A DNA stretch of 57,712 bases from Hallerella sp963629575 (GCA_963629575.1 CAVGIM010000012.1:1-57712), one strand, 5' to 3'; positions 9,054-18,540 are shown, counted from the first letter of the stretch. Notes: generated by a model not told the origin, from the letters alone. Numbers and translations: made by a program.

Positions 9054-9938
9054 GTGTCAAATCAAATTCGATATTTAATTTCCGAGGCGTTCCGCGGATG
9101 GAAGGAACATCGCACGGTCGTGTTTCCGTCTCTCGTGACGATTTTTCTCTGCGCTATCCTTCTTGGGCTTTCCGGCGCGTTCCTGCTTGGCGCTTACCGA
9201 CTTTCCGACGTCGAGAGAAAGCTTTACCGCATCGAGGTCTTTTTAAAGGATTCCGTCTCGGAAGATTCCGTGCGGGCTTTGCACGAAGAACTTCTGAAGT
9301 TCAAGGAATTCGACACCGTTGCCTACAAAAGCGCGGACATGGCGATGGAGGATTTCAAGAGACGGTTCTCGGATGAAATGCTCACTCTGGTGAACGGGAA
9401 TCCTCTGCCGGCTTCGTTTGCCATGACGCTTTCCTCGCGTTACCGGGAACCTTCTATCTTGCATGCGCTGGTCCTTGCGCTGGAAAAGAATCCCGCTTTC
9501 GACGCGGTCGAGGCTCCGACGGTCTTTGTCGATAGAATCGCCGAATGGAAGTTTGCCCTTGTCTTTTGGCCTATCGCCACGACGGCTCTCATCTTCATCA
9601 CGCTTTTTCTCATCATCGGAAACGCCGTGCGCCTGTCGCTCTTTTCGCGAAAGCTCCTGGTCGAAAATCTGAAGTACGCGGGCGGATCCGCCTTTTTCAT
9701 CGAATTCCCGTTCCTTCTCGAAGGTGTCATGCAGGGTCTCTGCGCAAGCGGTCTTGCCGCGCTGCTGCTTGCCTTTGCCGAAAGCTCCCTTTCGAAGGAA
9801 ATTCCCGTTTTGGGGTTTTATCTCGGAGGATACAGGTGGCTTCTCTTGCTCGTCGTTATCGCCGTGACGCTTGTCTCGGTCTATTCGAGCTATCGTAGCG
9901 TTCGGGGGTTCCTGAAGCACGACACATCGGAAAATTAG
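9054..9938 (+). CDS. ftsX: Cell-division ABC-type membrane protein FtsX
   Basis: Inner-membrane partner of the ATPase FtsE, which in the FtsEX complex switches on periplasmic peptidoglycan hydrolases during division. The 294-residue protein has one membrane helix at about 21-43, a periplasmic domain at about 50-160, and three further helices (about 170-195, 215-240 and 255-280), the FtsX topology. FtsE is not in the window. The start is GTG with no ribosome-binding site. It is followed 3 nt later by an EnvC-like gene, the usual partner that FtsX activates, so the pair makes functional sense. Confidence 0.88.
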   Translation: MSNQIRYLISEAFRGWKEHRTVVFPSLVTIFLCAILLGLSGAFLLGAYRLSDVERKLYRIEVFLKDSVSEDSVRALHEELLKFKEFDTVAYKSADMAMEDFKRRFSDEMLTLVNGNPLPASFAMTLSSRYREPSILHALVLALEKNPAFDAVEAPTVFVDRIAEWKFALVFWPIATTALIFITLFLIIGNAVRLSLFSRKLLVENLKYAGGSAFFIEFPFLLEGVMQGLCASGLAALLLAFAESSLSKEIPVLGFYLGGYRWLLLLVVIAVTLVSVYSSYRSVRGFLKHDTSEN

Positions 9939-9941
9939 TCC

Positions 9942-11171
9942 ATGAAATTTCGACTGCTCTTGATTGCCGGCCTTTTCTTCCTCCTGGGAAGCGGTCTGTC
10001 GTTTGCGGCGAAAAAGACGACGGCGAGCGAACTGTCGAAACAGCGTTCGGAACTCAAGAACCTGGAAACGAATCTTGCGAAGCAGCGAAAGCGGATAAAG
10101 CTTCTCGAATCCGAGGAAAAGGGCGTACTCAACACGATCGCCGTTCTGGACGAAAACCTGAACCGCACCAAGGAATATGTTCAGCTTCTGTCGCAAAGCG
10201 AACAGACGGTGAAGAAGTCTCTCCGGGAAATCAACGGGGAACTGGAATTTCTGGATTCCGAAATTTCTCGTCGGAACGAGGCGATGAAAAAACGGATTCG
10301 GAGTCTCTACATCCAGGGCGGAACGGGAATCTGGAACGCCATCTATGCGGAAATCAAGGGCGAAACATCTCCGGAACGCCAGCTTTACTATGTCGATCGC
10401 TTGCTCGCTCGCGATAGGGAACAGGTCGAAAAGCTGTCCTGGCTCTTGCGCGAGCGTTCGCTCAAGAAGCGCGAAGCGACCAGCCGGCTTTCGGAACTTC
10501 ACGGCTTGCAGGCGAAGAAGGCCGCGGAAGAAGAAGGTCTGAAGGTCCAGATCCAGACGCAGGGAACCGTTCTCGCCACGGTTCAAAAGAACAAGACGCT
10601 GCAACAGCGGGCCATTCGGGAGATCGAGCAAAACCAGAAAACGATGCTCGCGTTGATTCGAAAGCTCGAAAAGAAGCGCGAGCGGGAACTTGCCGAAGCG
10701 AAAAAGGCAGACCGGAAAAGAAAGGCGCAAAAGCCCGGAAAGAAAGTCGCGAAGATTCCCCAGGTCCCGATAAGGCCGATAGGCCCAAAGTGCATGCCGC
10801 TTAACGGGGAAATCATCAGCCGGTATGGAATGCACGAGCATCCCGTCCTGCACATCATGACACGCAATCTGGGAATCGAAATCCGCGGAAAGAAAGGGGC
10901 GAAGGTTCGGGCGGCTGCGGCGGGGACCGTCGCCATGGTTGCGGAAATCGATGGTCGCGGACCGTCCGTCATCATCGAACACGAAGGCGGAGTCTATTCC
11001 GTCTATGGTCACATGAGCGAAATTCGCGTAAAGGAAGGCGAACGGGTGAAAAATTGCGAGGATATCGGGACCGTCGGCGACATTGCCTCCTTGAATGGAA
11101 TTAAATTGTATTTCCAGTTGAGCGAAGGGACCGACACGGTCGATCCCTTGAAGTGGTTGAAAAAGAAATGA
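9942..11171 (+). CDS. envC: EnvC-like murein hydrolase activator (degenerate LytM)
   Basis: Exported 409-residue protein: signal peptide (about 1-23), a long Lys/Glu/Arg-rich coiled coil (about 30-270), and a C-terminal M23/LytM domain (about 285-405). In active M23 peptidases the first zinc ligands sit in an H-x-G-x-D-like segment and the last in HxH. Here the first reads NLGIEI and the last YGHMS, so most ligands are lost. That matches EnvC, which has no peptidase activity but recruits and activates amidases. Its position right after ftsX supports this role. No amidase gene is nearby. Confidence 0.85.
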   Translation: MKFRLLLIAGLFFLLGSGLSFAAKKTTASELSKQRSELKNLETNLAKQRKRIKLLESEEKGVLNTIAVLDENLNRTKEYVQLLSQSEQTVKKSLREINGELEFLDSEISRRNEAMKKRIRSLYIQGGTGIWNAIYAEIKGETSPERQLYYVDRLLARDREQVEKLSWLLRERSLKKREATSRLSELHGLQAKKAAEEEGLKVQIQTQGTVLATVQKNKTLQQRAIREIEQNQKTMLALIRKLEKKRERELAEAKKADRKRKAQKPGKKVAKIPQVPIRPIGPKCMPLNGEIISRYGMHEHPVLHIMTRNLGIEIRGKKGAKVRAAAAGTVAMVAEIDGRGPSVIIEHEGGVYSVYGHMSEIRVKEGERVKNCEDIGTVGDIASLNGIKLYFQLSEGTDTVDPLKWLKKK

Positions 11172-12289
11172 AGAAGTTTTTTCTCGAAGGACCCAGGTCC
11201 CAGCAAGGCGCGCGAACGCTCCTTGAAAACGCGCTTGTCGAAAATCGCTTTCCGCAAGCGGTACTTATCGAAGGCCCCCGCGGAATAGGCAAGAAAGCGC
11301 TCGCTATCGAGCTTTCGAAGACCCTTTCCTGCACGGATGGCGAACGGGCGCCGTGCGGAAAGTGCCTAGGCTGCAAATTCGCGATGGATCCGGGAAATGT
11401 ACAGGGTTGGGTGATTCCGCTCGAAACCGCCGAAGCGAACGCGAAGTCCGCAGCGGAAACTTCGGGAACTTCCAAGGCGAAGACAGTCGAAGAATTCAAG
11501 TCGGAATATATCGCGCGAATTTTCGAAAACCCCTATTCCGTTTCCATCTTTTCGGGAATTTCGCAAATTTCGGTGGAACAGATTCGGAGCATGACCGCCC
11601 AGTTTTCGAAGGCTAGCGTCGGAGTGCGGACGGTCATCATCGCCGAAGCGGACCGGATGAACGAAGCGGCGGCCAACGCTCTCTTGAAGACTCTCGAAGA
11701 GGTGCCGACGAACACCTACTTTATCCTCACGGCGTCGAACAGCGGAAAGCTTCTGCAGACAATTCGCAGCCGGTGTCTTTCGCTTCGACTTCCTGCGGTT
11801 TCCTTTTCCGAAGTCGAGGAAATCGTCCGTCGGATTTCAAAAGAGGAAGTCTCTCCCGATGCGCTGGGAATGGCGCAGGGCTCTCCGGGGATGGCCTGCC
11901 ACTACAACGAGAATATCGCGGAAAACGAAACGCTCGCCTTTGATTTTTTAAGGGATAGCGTCGCAGGGAACTATTCGGACCTTTTTTTTGAACTGGACCG
12001 AAATTTTCCGAAAGGCGCCGTGGCGGCGGACAAGGCGGTTGCGGTCCTGGACTTTGTCGGCTTTCTTGTCGCGGACGCGCTTCGGATTTTTTCTGGCGAG
12101 CCCATGCGAATGCCCAATTGGCGGGAAAGCCTGGAACAGATGAATCTTGGTCGTTTTGGTGCGGAAGCCCTGGAAAAGGCGTCTCTCGACATAAGCGCCG
12201 CGTCCGAGAAAATCGCTAACCGCAAGAACTCGGTACTTGTCGCGCTCCAGACGCTCGCAATAGGTCTTTTTGAAGGATACAAGAAATGA
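11168..12289 (+). CDS. holB: DNA polymerase III delta' subunit (clamp loader)
   Basis: AAA+ subunit of the clamp-loader complex that places the beta clamp on primed DNA. The 373-residue protein has a P-loop-like segment GPRGIGKK (36-43), a zinc module with Cys55, Cys63, Cys66 and Cys69 (CGKCLGC), the Walker B-like IIAEADRM, the LLKTLEEVP segment and the SRC sensor motif. I choose the ATG at 11168, which overlaps the envC stop as ATGA, over a GTG at 11153. It overlaps recJ by 4 nt, so ftsX-envC-holB-recJ is one operon. Confidence 0.9.
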   Translation: MKKFFLEGPRSQQGARTLLENALVENRFPQAVLIEGPRGIGKKALAIELSKTLSCTDGERAPCGKCLGCKFAMDPGNVQGWVIPLETAEANAKSAAETSGTSKAKTVEEFKSEYIARIFENPYSVSIFSGISQISVEQIRSMTAQFSKASVGVRTVIIAEADRMNEAAANALLKTLEEVPTNTYFILTASNSGKLLQTIRSRCLSLRLPAVSFSEVEEIVRRISKEEVSPDALGMAQGSPGMACHYNENIAENETLAFDFLRDSVAGNYSDLFFELDRNFPKGAVAADKAVAVLDFVGFLVADALRIFSGEPMRMPNWRESLEQMNLGRFGAEALEKASLDISAASEKIANRKNSVLVALQTLAIGLFEGYKK

Positions 12290-13980
12290 ACGCGGAACTT
12301 CTTGCCACGTCGATTGCCCATCGTCTGGAAATTCCGCACTTGCTCGCCCGGATTTTGGTTGCGAAGGGATGTTCTTCGATCGCCGAGGCCTACGGAAAAA
12401 TTCACAGCGCGCCTTCTCACGTCCTCGATCCGCTTTCGTCCAAGACGCCGATGCGCGGCATGGCGGAGGCTCTGGACTGGATTCTGCAGGCGAAAAGGTC
12501 GGGCGAAAGGCTCTGTATCTTTGGCGACTATGACATGGACGGCCTGACGGGAACGGCTCTTCTCAAGCGGGGACTTTCCGAAATCGGAATCGACGCCTCG
12601 TGGCGTTTGCCGTGCCGGCTGGGATCCGGTTCCGGCTATGGACTTTCGGTGGATGTTGTCGGACAGATGCTCGCCGACGGCGTCAAGTACCTCTTGACCG
12701 TCGATACGGGAATTACGGCGAATGCGGAAATCGAATACGCAAGGTCCAAGGGCATGCGCGTGATGGTCATCGATCATCACGAACCTTCTGGAGACGGCCT
12801 TCCTCCGTGCGATGTCCTGCTCGATCCGTGCCAGGACGGTTGCCTCTATCCGAACAAGTCGCTTTGCGGAGCGGGCGTTTCGTATAAGTTCATCGACGCC
12901 CTTTTCAAGCGGGAAAGCAAGGGCTCTGCGGAAAAGTATCTGGATCTGGTCGCGCTGGGAACGCTTGCGGATCTGGTCGAAATGACTCCCGAGAACCGCT
13001 ACTTGACGCGGCGCGGTCTTTCGATGCTCCTGGATAGCCACTGGCCAGGCGTCCGGGAACTTTGCCGTCGCCAACTGGACAGTTCTCCCTATGTCGGCGG
13101 ACAGGACGTTCTCTTTCGAATCGCTCCGCTGATGAACGCTCCCGGCCGGATGGACAAACCCGACGCCGCCCTGGACATTTTGCTCTGCGACAGGGCTTCC
13201 GACGCTCCGGAACTTTTGGGACGGCTCTTCAAGTATAACGAACTTCGCAAGAAAACGGAAGCCGACATTTCGAAATCCGCCATCGAACTCGTCTGCGAAC
13301 GCTATGGCGATAGGATTCCACGGGTACTTGTCGTCGAGGGAAAATCCTGGCACCCGGGGGTCATCGGAATCGTGGCGGCGAAAATCGCGCAGACGTTTAA
13401 CCGGCCTTCTGCCGTCCTCTCGCTCGATAATGGCATTGCGCAGGCTTCGGCCCGAGCCGTTCCCGGTTTCAACTGGCACAAGGCTCTTTTCGAAGTTCGT
13501 GACCTTTTTCTCCGATGGGGGGGGCATGCGAACGCCGCGGGATTCAGCATCCGCGAAGAGAACATTCCGGCTTTGCGGGATCGCTTGCAGGAGCTTGCCG
13601 TGGAGCAGAACTTCCCGGGCGACGGAAACACCCATGAAGAAATTTCGGGCTATGTCCCGGCGGCGCTAAACGAAATCACCCCGCGCTTTATGCAGGCTCT
13701 CCAGAACCTGGAACCGTTTGGCGGCAAGAATCCCTACCCGATTCTCTATGCGGAAAATGTCCGGGTAGAGCACATGCGGGAACTGCGCGGCGGGCATTTG
13801 CAGCTGAAGCTTTCGCAAAACGGAAGTCCCCAGTTCGCGGCAATCGCTTTTGGAATGGCGAACGCCAAAAAGCAAATCGAAAAATCGCGCAAGACAGTCT
13901 CCCTCTTCTTTGAACCGATCTGGAATGTCTATAACGGCCAGCGGAGCATCCAGCTGCTAGTCAAGTCGTTCGGAAAGTAA
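12286..13980 (+). CDS. recJ: Single-stranded-DNA-specific exonuclease RecJ
   Basis: 5'-3' ssDNA exonuclease of recombination and mismatch repair. The 564-residue protein has the DHH-family metal motifs in order: DYDMDG (81-86), LLTVDTGI (about 136-143), VIDHHEP (161-167, the DHH motif), the later acidic region, and the DHHA1 motif GGHANAAGF (about residues 411-419). The C-terminal oligonucleotide-binding domain follows. The start overlaps the holB stop as ATGA. It ends 9 nt from a convergent gene with no obvious terminator between them. Confidence 0.94.
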   Translation: MNAELLATSIAHRLEIPHLLARILVAKGCSSIAEAYGKIHSAPSHVLDPLSSKTPMRGMAEALDWILQAKRSGERLCIFGDYDMDGLTGTALLKRGLSEIGIDASWRLPCRLGSGSGYGLSVDVVGQMLADGVKYLLTVDTGITANAEIEYARSKGMRVMVIDHHEPSGDGLPPCDVLLDPCQDGCLYPNKSLCGAGVSYKFIDALFKRESKGSAEKYLDLVALGTLADLVEMTPENRYLTRRGLSMLLDSHWPGVRELCRRQLDSSPYVGGQDVLFRIAPLMNAPGRMDKPDAALDILLCDRASDAPELLGRLFKYNELRKKTEADISKSAIELVCERYGDRIPRVLVVEGKSWHPGVIGIVAAKIAQTFNRPSAVLSLDNGIAQASARAVPGFNWHKALFEVRDLFLRWGGHANAAGFSIREENIPALRDRLQELAVEQNFPGDGNTHEEISGYVPAALNEITPRFMQALQNLEPFGGKNPYPILYAENVRVEHMRELRGGHLQLKLSQNGSPQFAAIAFGMANAKKQIEKSRKTVSLFFEPIWNVYNGQRSIQLLVKSFGK

Positions 13981-13989
13981 ACCGGAAAA

Positions 13990-14427
13990 TCACTTCGCGT
14001 TTACGGAACGCAGGATTTCGACGAGCTTTTCCTTGCACTTGTCGATCAGGACAAAGGCTTCGAACATTCGGGCCTGGCGCCATTTCTTTTCGTATTGTTC
14101 TTCCCAGTCGATGGCGACTTCTTCGGGATTTTCCTTTTGCTTCTCGTTTCGGTACCAGACTTCCTTGTTGATTTCCTTGATAAGGTCCGCCATTTCCGCT
14201 GCGGGCTGGAGCGAACCGCGGACAAGCAGATAGGCGCGCAGGTTGTCGAGCAGAACGTCATCGCTAGGATTTGCGCTGTCTTCCTTGGAAATCGCCCAGA
14301 CGCGGTTCTTGTGGCGTTCCGCGAAATCGAGCAGGCGAAGTTCGACTTTCGAAAGTTCGCCCTTGGCATATTTCGCTTCGACCGCTTCGCGCGGATAGTA
14401 GATGGAATCTGGATAGTATTCGATCAT
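13990..14427 (-). CDS. Uncharacterised cytoplasmic protein
   Basis: 145 residues, highly charged, without signal peptide or membrane segment. It is mostly helical by composition, with several Trp, Tyr and Arg/Lys/Glu clusters. I cannot assign a family. The start ATG lies 24 nt from the 3' end of the tRNA-Leu gene on the same strand, so it may be transcribed together with the tRNA. Confidence 0.6.
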   Translation of the reverse strand: MIEYYPDSIYYPREAVEAKYAKGELSKVELRLLDFAERHKNRVWAISKEDSANPSDDVLLDNLRAYLLVRGSLQPAAEMADLIKEINKEVWYRNEKQKENPEEVAIDWEEQYEKKWRQARMFEAFVLIDKCKEKLVEILRSVNAK

Positions 14428-14450
14428 AGGATTATCTCTGTTTCAAGGAG

Positions 14451-14536
<86 letters not shown>

Positions 14537-14547
14537 GAGACGTCCAA

Positions 14548-14553
14548 AATATA
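14548..14553 (-). promoter_or_regulatory. Probable -10 box for tRNA-Leu
   Basis: TATATT on the minus strand lies 14 nt before the tRNA 5' end, giving a short leader of about 7 nt. It overlaps the gap after hemY, so the tRNA could also be reached by hemY read-through. Confidence 0.45.
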
Positions 14554-14564
14554 CAAAAAGTGCG

Positions 14565-15902
14565 TCAGACGCGTTCGGCAAGCGCGCGTCCCTGGGCGAT
14601 GCGCGCGGACATCCCGATTCCGCCGATTCCGTTTCCGCCCATCAGGATTCCCGGGTAGGCCTCTTCGATTTCCGCAAAGGCTTTTTCCCTTCCCGGCGTC
14701 TTGAGATCGTATTGGGGAATCGCTTCCTCGTGGCGCGAAATTTCGAGAAGGTCCGGATTGAAGTTCGGAATGCGCAAGATCTCCTGCACGTCCTTTCCGA
14801 CCATTTTCTTCAGCTCGTCGTCCTGCATGTCGAGGAATTCCGGGTGGCGAAGGCCGCCGACAAAGACGGCGAGAAGCGCTCCGCCTTTTGGGGCGCGATT
14901 TTCGAAGAGCGAGGACATGTAGAGGATTCCCAGAATGTTTCGCCTTTCTCTTGACGGCATCAGTGCGCCGAACCCGTCAAGGCTTGCGCCTTCCCACTTC
15001 TTGAATCCGATGGCGAGTTCCGCGACTTTCGCGTAAAGGACCTTGCTTGCGTCCGGGAACCTTTCTTCCGCAAAGGGGAGCGTCTCGAAGACATGGCTTG
15101 CGCCTGCCGCATAGATGACGCTTTCGAACGGCCCGAAATCCTTTTCGCCGCAAGCGATGCGGTATGTTCCGTTTTCGGGCGTTACGACGGGAGTGCTTCC
15201 GGTGACGAAATTCTCTTTTCCAATGGACGCTTCGAGCTTTTGCGTCAGGACTTCCAGTCCACCCGTGACCGAAAACGTCTTCTTGGTCGCCTTCCTGTCG
15301 CGTTCGGACTTTGGAATCTTGCCCTTGGCGATTGCTCCGCGAATGAAGCTTCCGTAGTTCTGTTCGAGATTGTAAAGCTTGGGCAAAGCGTATTTGGGAA
15401 TCATCTGGTCGGGATTCCCCGCATAGACTCCGGAAACAAAGGGATCGACGGCATAGTCGAGAAAGGACTTTCCCATGCGACGGCAGACGAGCGACGAGAG
15501 CGTTTCGCTTGGATCGGTTCCCGGCTTGCGGAACGGTTCGAGCAAGATCCCGAACTTGTCCTTAAGCGAAAAGAGCGGCGTGAGAAGACCGCCTACAGGT
15601 CCCGACGGCAGCGGATGCAGACCGCCGTGCTTGAGAATGAAGCGGTTTCCGGCAAGGCTCGGCGCTTCTTCGAGGAGGTCTCGAATGTTCAAGTCTTCGA
15701 AAAGCTCGACGACTTCGGGAAGGCTCACGACGCTTGTGCTTGGGCCTGTCTCGTAGGTAAATCCGTTTTTTCGAAGCGTCTGGATAACGCCTCCGACATG
15801 GGTTCCCTTTTCAAATACGGTGACCGCATGGCCGTTCTTCCTTGCATAGAACGCCGCGGATAGTCCGGTGATGCCGGCTCCGATGATCGCAACTTTTTTC
15901 AT
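14565..15902 (-). CDS. hemY: Protoporphyrinogen/coproporphyrinogen oxidase (FAD)
   Basis: Oxygen-dependent FAD enzyme of late haem synthesis. The 445-residue protein begins with the dinucleotide-binding motif IIGAGITGLSAA (about 5-16) and the FAD-contact segment HVGGVIQT. It has the family-typical FVSGVYAGNPD and the C-terminal FAD site LMGGNGIGGIGM near residues 420-430. Length is normal for HemY. Oxidation of copro- and protoporphyrinogen cannot be distinguished by eye. TATCGT 7 nt before the ATG suggests a leaderless start. It stands alone, upstream of tRNA-Leu. Confidence 0.88.
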   Translation of the reverse strand: MKKVAIIGAGITGLSAAFYARKNGHAVTVFEKGTHVGGVIQTLRKNGFTYETGPSTSVVSLPEVVELFEDLNIRDLLEEAPSLAGNRFILKHGGLHPLPSGPVGGLLTPLFSLKDKFGILLEPFRKPGTDPSETLSSLVCRRMGKSFLDYAVDPFVSGVYAGNPDQMIPKYALPKLYNLEQNYGSFIRGAIAKGKIPKSERDRKATKKTFSVTGGLEVLTQKLEASIGKENFVTGSTPVVTPENGTYRIACGEKDFGPFESVIYAAGASHVFETLPFAEERFPDASKVLYAKVAELAIGFKKWEGASLDGFGALMPSRERRNILGILYMSSLFENRAPKGGALLAVFVGGLRHPEFLDMQDDELKKMVGKDVQEILRIPNFNPDLLEISRHEEAIPQYDLKTPGREKAFAEIEEAYPGILMGGNGIGGIGMSARIAQGRALAERV

Positions 15903-15909
15903 GAATGCA

Positions 15910-15915
15910 ACGATA
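15910..15915 (-). promoter_or_regulatory. Probable -10 box for hemY, leaderless start
   Basis: TATCGT on the minus strand is followed by 7 nt and the hemY ATG at 15902. No Shine-Dalgarno sequence is seen. Confidence 0.4.
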
Positions 15916-16010
15916 GAAAATTATGGCTTCCCGGAAACTAACTATTATCTGCGAAACGAGGACTTTTCGCCTGCTACCGGAATATTTCCGTTGCGATTTC
16001 TTTTTGGAAG

Positions 16011-16084
16011 GGAACCTCTAAAAATTGCCTTGGTCAAGAAAAAAACAAATGTTGGAAAATTGAATTTTTAGAGGTGACCGAAAG
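16011..16084 (+). repeat. Short interspersed repeat, copy R1
   Basis: About 74 nt with a perfect 12-bp inverted repeat near the ends: CCTCTAAAAATT (16015-16026) and AATTTTTAGAGG (16063-16074), then TGACCGAAAG. Both ends match copies R2 and R3, while the middle differs in length and sequence. No coding capacity. Confidence 0.7.
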
Positions 16085-16148
16085 TATATTTAAATCGATG
16101 AGAAAATGCAGAGAGAAGATTTCTTGGAAACATCGTGGAATTTTTAAA

Positions 16149-17138
16149 ATGAGCCTAAAAATTCTCCCAAGCCTTTTTTTATGTCTTTGCCTTGTCTAAA
16201 GCCTGAACGCTCTTACGGAGTGCGAGGCGTTTCTGAAAGACAATGCGGAGTTTGTGGAAAATGCGGCAACGGCATCCTGCATGGACAGCGCCAGGCTGTT
16301 CTTTATGCAACGCTATGCGCCTACTGAGGTTCACATGGCAAAAATTCAGGAAGGAAAGCTGGATTCGCATATCGTGTTTCGATGCAAAGTGGAAAACTGC
16401 AAAAATGAAGGGGAAACGTGGGAAAAGTACAAACAAGGATATGCAGACACAGGTTGTCTGCATCAGTTTGCCAAGGCCGATTCTGCCCACTGGTTTTCTT
16501 CTTTTAAAAAATTTATTTGCCAAATGGAAAATTTAAAGGAAGAAGTGTTCGATTCGCTTTATTTGAAGAGCGATCGTCTCTGTAACTTGTACGTGAATAA
16601 GCTTTCCCGACTTTTTACAATGCCTCCAAGCGAAAGCGGTCTTGTCTCCGTCAAGAACGATTCCGTTCTGTATATTCACGGGGCGGGTCTTGATGCGGGG
16701 GTCTTTCTTGGCAATTTCAGGACGGGAGAACAGCGGAAGATTTTCGATTTTTTCCACAGGTCGGATGAAGGATTCGAAACAAGCAGCCAATTTAAAATCG
16801 TGGAGAGTTCGGATTCCACCTATCGGGTGAAATATGCCGGAGGCGACGAGGTTTTTTACAACGGGAAGGATTCGACGTCTTTTTTCATCGCGGATACTTC
16901 CGGATTTTATTTCTTTGTTCGGTACGAGCCTTCCGGCGATTCCGTGCTGCATTCCAACGCCCCCGAAAAGCTCAATCGCTCGGAATCGTATCGAATGGAC
17001 GAATTTACGGCGCATCGTTACCTCTTGAAAATAAAGCGTTACCGCATTCCCTATTATGGAACGGATACGGCCGATGCCAGGCGACCGCTTTATCGGAAGA
17101 GATTTCCTTTCGAGCGAATCGGCTGTTCGCTATTTTGA
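16149..17138 (+). pseudogene. Secreted-protein gene interrupted by an in-frame stop
   Basis: The ATG at 16149 gives a signal-peptide-like start (MSLKILPSLFLCLCLV) that meets TAA at codon 17 (16197-16199). The same frame then stays open for 313 codons to 17138, beginning SLNALTECEAFLKDN. The open part is rich in Cys, Asp and Tyr and looks like one exported protein. I do not recognise a family. A CAA-to-TAA change (Gln to stop) would explain it. Restart at the in-frame GTG at 16254 would give a 294-residue product without a signal peptide. An in-frame ATG at 16098 could extend the N-terminus. Sequencing error is the main alternative. Confidence 0.6.
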
Positions 17139-17212
17139 ACGTTCTCGCGTAAATTCTCGCTCCCTTGTACTTGCGCTCCCCGAATAATCTATATTTATCC
17201 GTACATAAAGAG

Positions 17213-17430
17213 TTTTGCTCTTGTTCCGAACTGAAAACTTAGACACTTTTCAAAACCCGGTACAAGGCGAACGCTCACGTCTGCCTCTATATTCTAGAGG
17301 CATCGCTTCGCAATAAGGCTTTGATGCCAAATTGCGGGAGACCTTTTTGGGGCGTGGGTTGTTTGTGTTTGCTTGGTTTCGGCAGTCTAAGGCCTTCAGT
17401 TGGGTAAACGCATTCAATTCCACGCCTTTT
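17213..17430 (+). promoter_or_regulatory. Structured leader A, shared with the defence operon
   Basis: It shares the segments TTTGCTCT, GTTCCGAA, CGCTCACGT, GGGGCGTGGGT, TTTG and TCCACGCCTTTT with 24396-24560. The main hairpin pairs GGCGTGG (17351-17357) with CCACGCC (17420-17426), TTG (17359-17361) with CAA (17415-17417), and GTGTTTGC (17365-17372) with GTAAACGC (17404-17411), ending in TTTT. Two extra hairpins lie upstream: TGCCTCTA/TAGAGGCA (17282-17302) and CGCAAT-GGC/GCC-ATTGCG (17309-17336). It stands before a truncated methyltransferase. The 449 nt between 17138 and 17588 hold nothing else I can name. Confidence 0.6.
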
Positions 17431-17587
17431 CCTTGAAATTGGTGTGGGGAGTGCGACAGAGTGCAGCTCTTGCCGGGTTTCGCATGTGTCTTGTGCGTAT
17501 GCGCGGTGAACGTTTTTCTGCTTGTTTTGTTTGTCGTCTTTTTCGCTCGATTGGGTGAACTCGTTCACTTCCAAGGCGAGGATCAAA

Positions 17588-18400
17588 ATGGCTGCCGCGA
17601 TAGAACGGGCGAAAAATATCTGGATGCAAAAGAGCATCGACTATAAAATCGGGCACTACGTAAAGGTGATGCTCGATACGATTTTTGGAATCGAGAATTT
17701 TCGAAACGACATTACCCGGGTAAAATGCAACCCAAAGAATTTTTCAAGAATCGGCTATGGCAACATCAAGGACATGATTCTCTTTTACACGAAGGGAAAG
17801 AATCCGATCTGGCACGAACCGAGAATTCCCATGTCGGGGTCGGAAATCGCAAGGCTCTACGCCAAGACAGACAGGAACGGAAGGCGTTACACGACGGTTC
17901 CGATTCATGCTCCGGGAGAAACGAAAGACGGTTTTACTTCGAAAAAATTCAAGGGCCTTTTTCCGCCTCCGGGTCGCCATTGGCGTTGCAGCGTCGAAGA
18001 ACTCGAAAAACTGGACAGCCAGGGACTTATCGAATGGTCTTCCCGCGGAAATCCGCGCAAGATAAACTATGCGGACGAACATCTGACGAAAAAGCTTCAG
18101 GACATCTGGACTTTCAAGGATCCGACAAGACCGATTTATCCGACGGAGAAAAATCGCGAAATGCTTTCCACGATAGTCAGGGCGTCTTCCGATGAAGAGT
18201 CTTTCGTACTGGACTGCTTTGCCGGTTCCGGAGGCACTCTTGTCGAAGCGAGCCTCTTGAATCGCAGGTGGATTGGGGTTGACCGGTCGAAAGCGGCGAT
18301 CGAGACGATTCGGAAAAACCTGAAAGCGAACCTCCTTTTTGCGGACGAAGGAAACTTGTATGAATTTATCCGGCTGGGCGCATGCCGGGATAACGCCTAA
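17588..18400 (+). pseudogene. DNA adenine methyltransferase missing its N-terminal half
   Basis: The open frame (270 residues from the ATG at 17588) matches the second half of a beta-class adenine methyltransferase. It runs from the GHYVKVMLDTIFG segment, through the target-recognition region, to motif X (YPTEK) and motif I (DCFAGSGGT), with the GVDRS segment last. The catalytic DPPY/F motif, which in this class precedes the segment where homology starts, is absent. The residues before SIDYKIGHY (upstream of about 17635) look like non-coding sequence read through. It has structured leader A upstream, like the intact R-M operon, and ends a few bases before repeat R2. I read it as a remnant of an R-M system. 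Confidence 0.75.
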
Positions 18401-18527
18401 GGGAACCTCTACAAATCGCCTTGGCGAGGAAAATTCGATCGAGGCCGAGCGATGGCAAAAATGACGAACCAACGCGAAGTGCCGCCGTCAAATTCTTGAA
18501 AATCGAATTCTAAGTGGTGACCGAAAA
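18401..18527 (+). repeat. Short interspersed repeat, copy R2
   Basis: The left end GGGAACCTCTACAAATCGCC and right end TTCTAAGTGGTGACCGAAAA match R1, with a longer, different centre. It has the same orientation as R1, so the two bracket 2.4 kb that contains two broken genes. Confidence 0.6.
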
Positions 18528-18540
18528 ATAGCCGTGGATG

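Noticed and set aside
16011..18527. Complete insertion sequence between R1 and R2
   Set aside because: No transposase frame is present. The genes inside are a secreted protein and a methyltransferase fragment, so at most a non-autonomous or decayed element.
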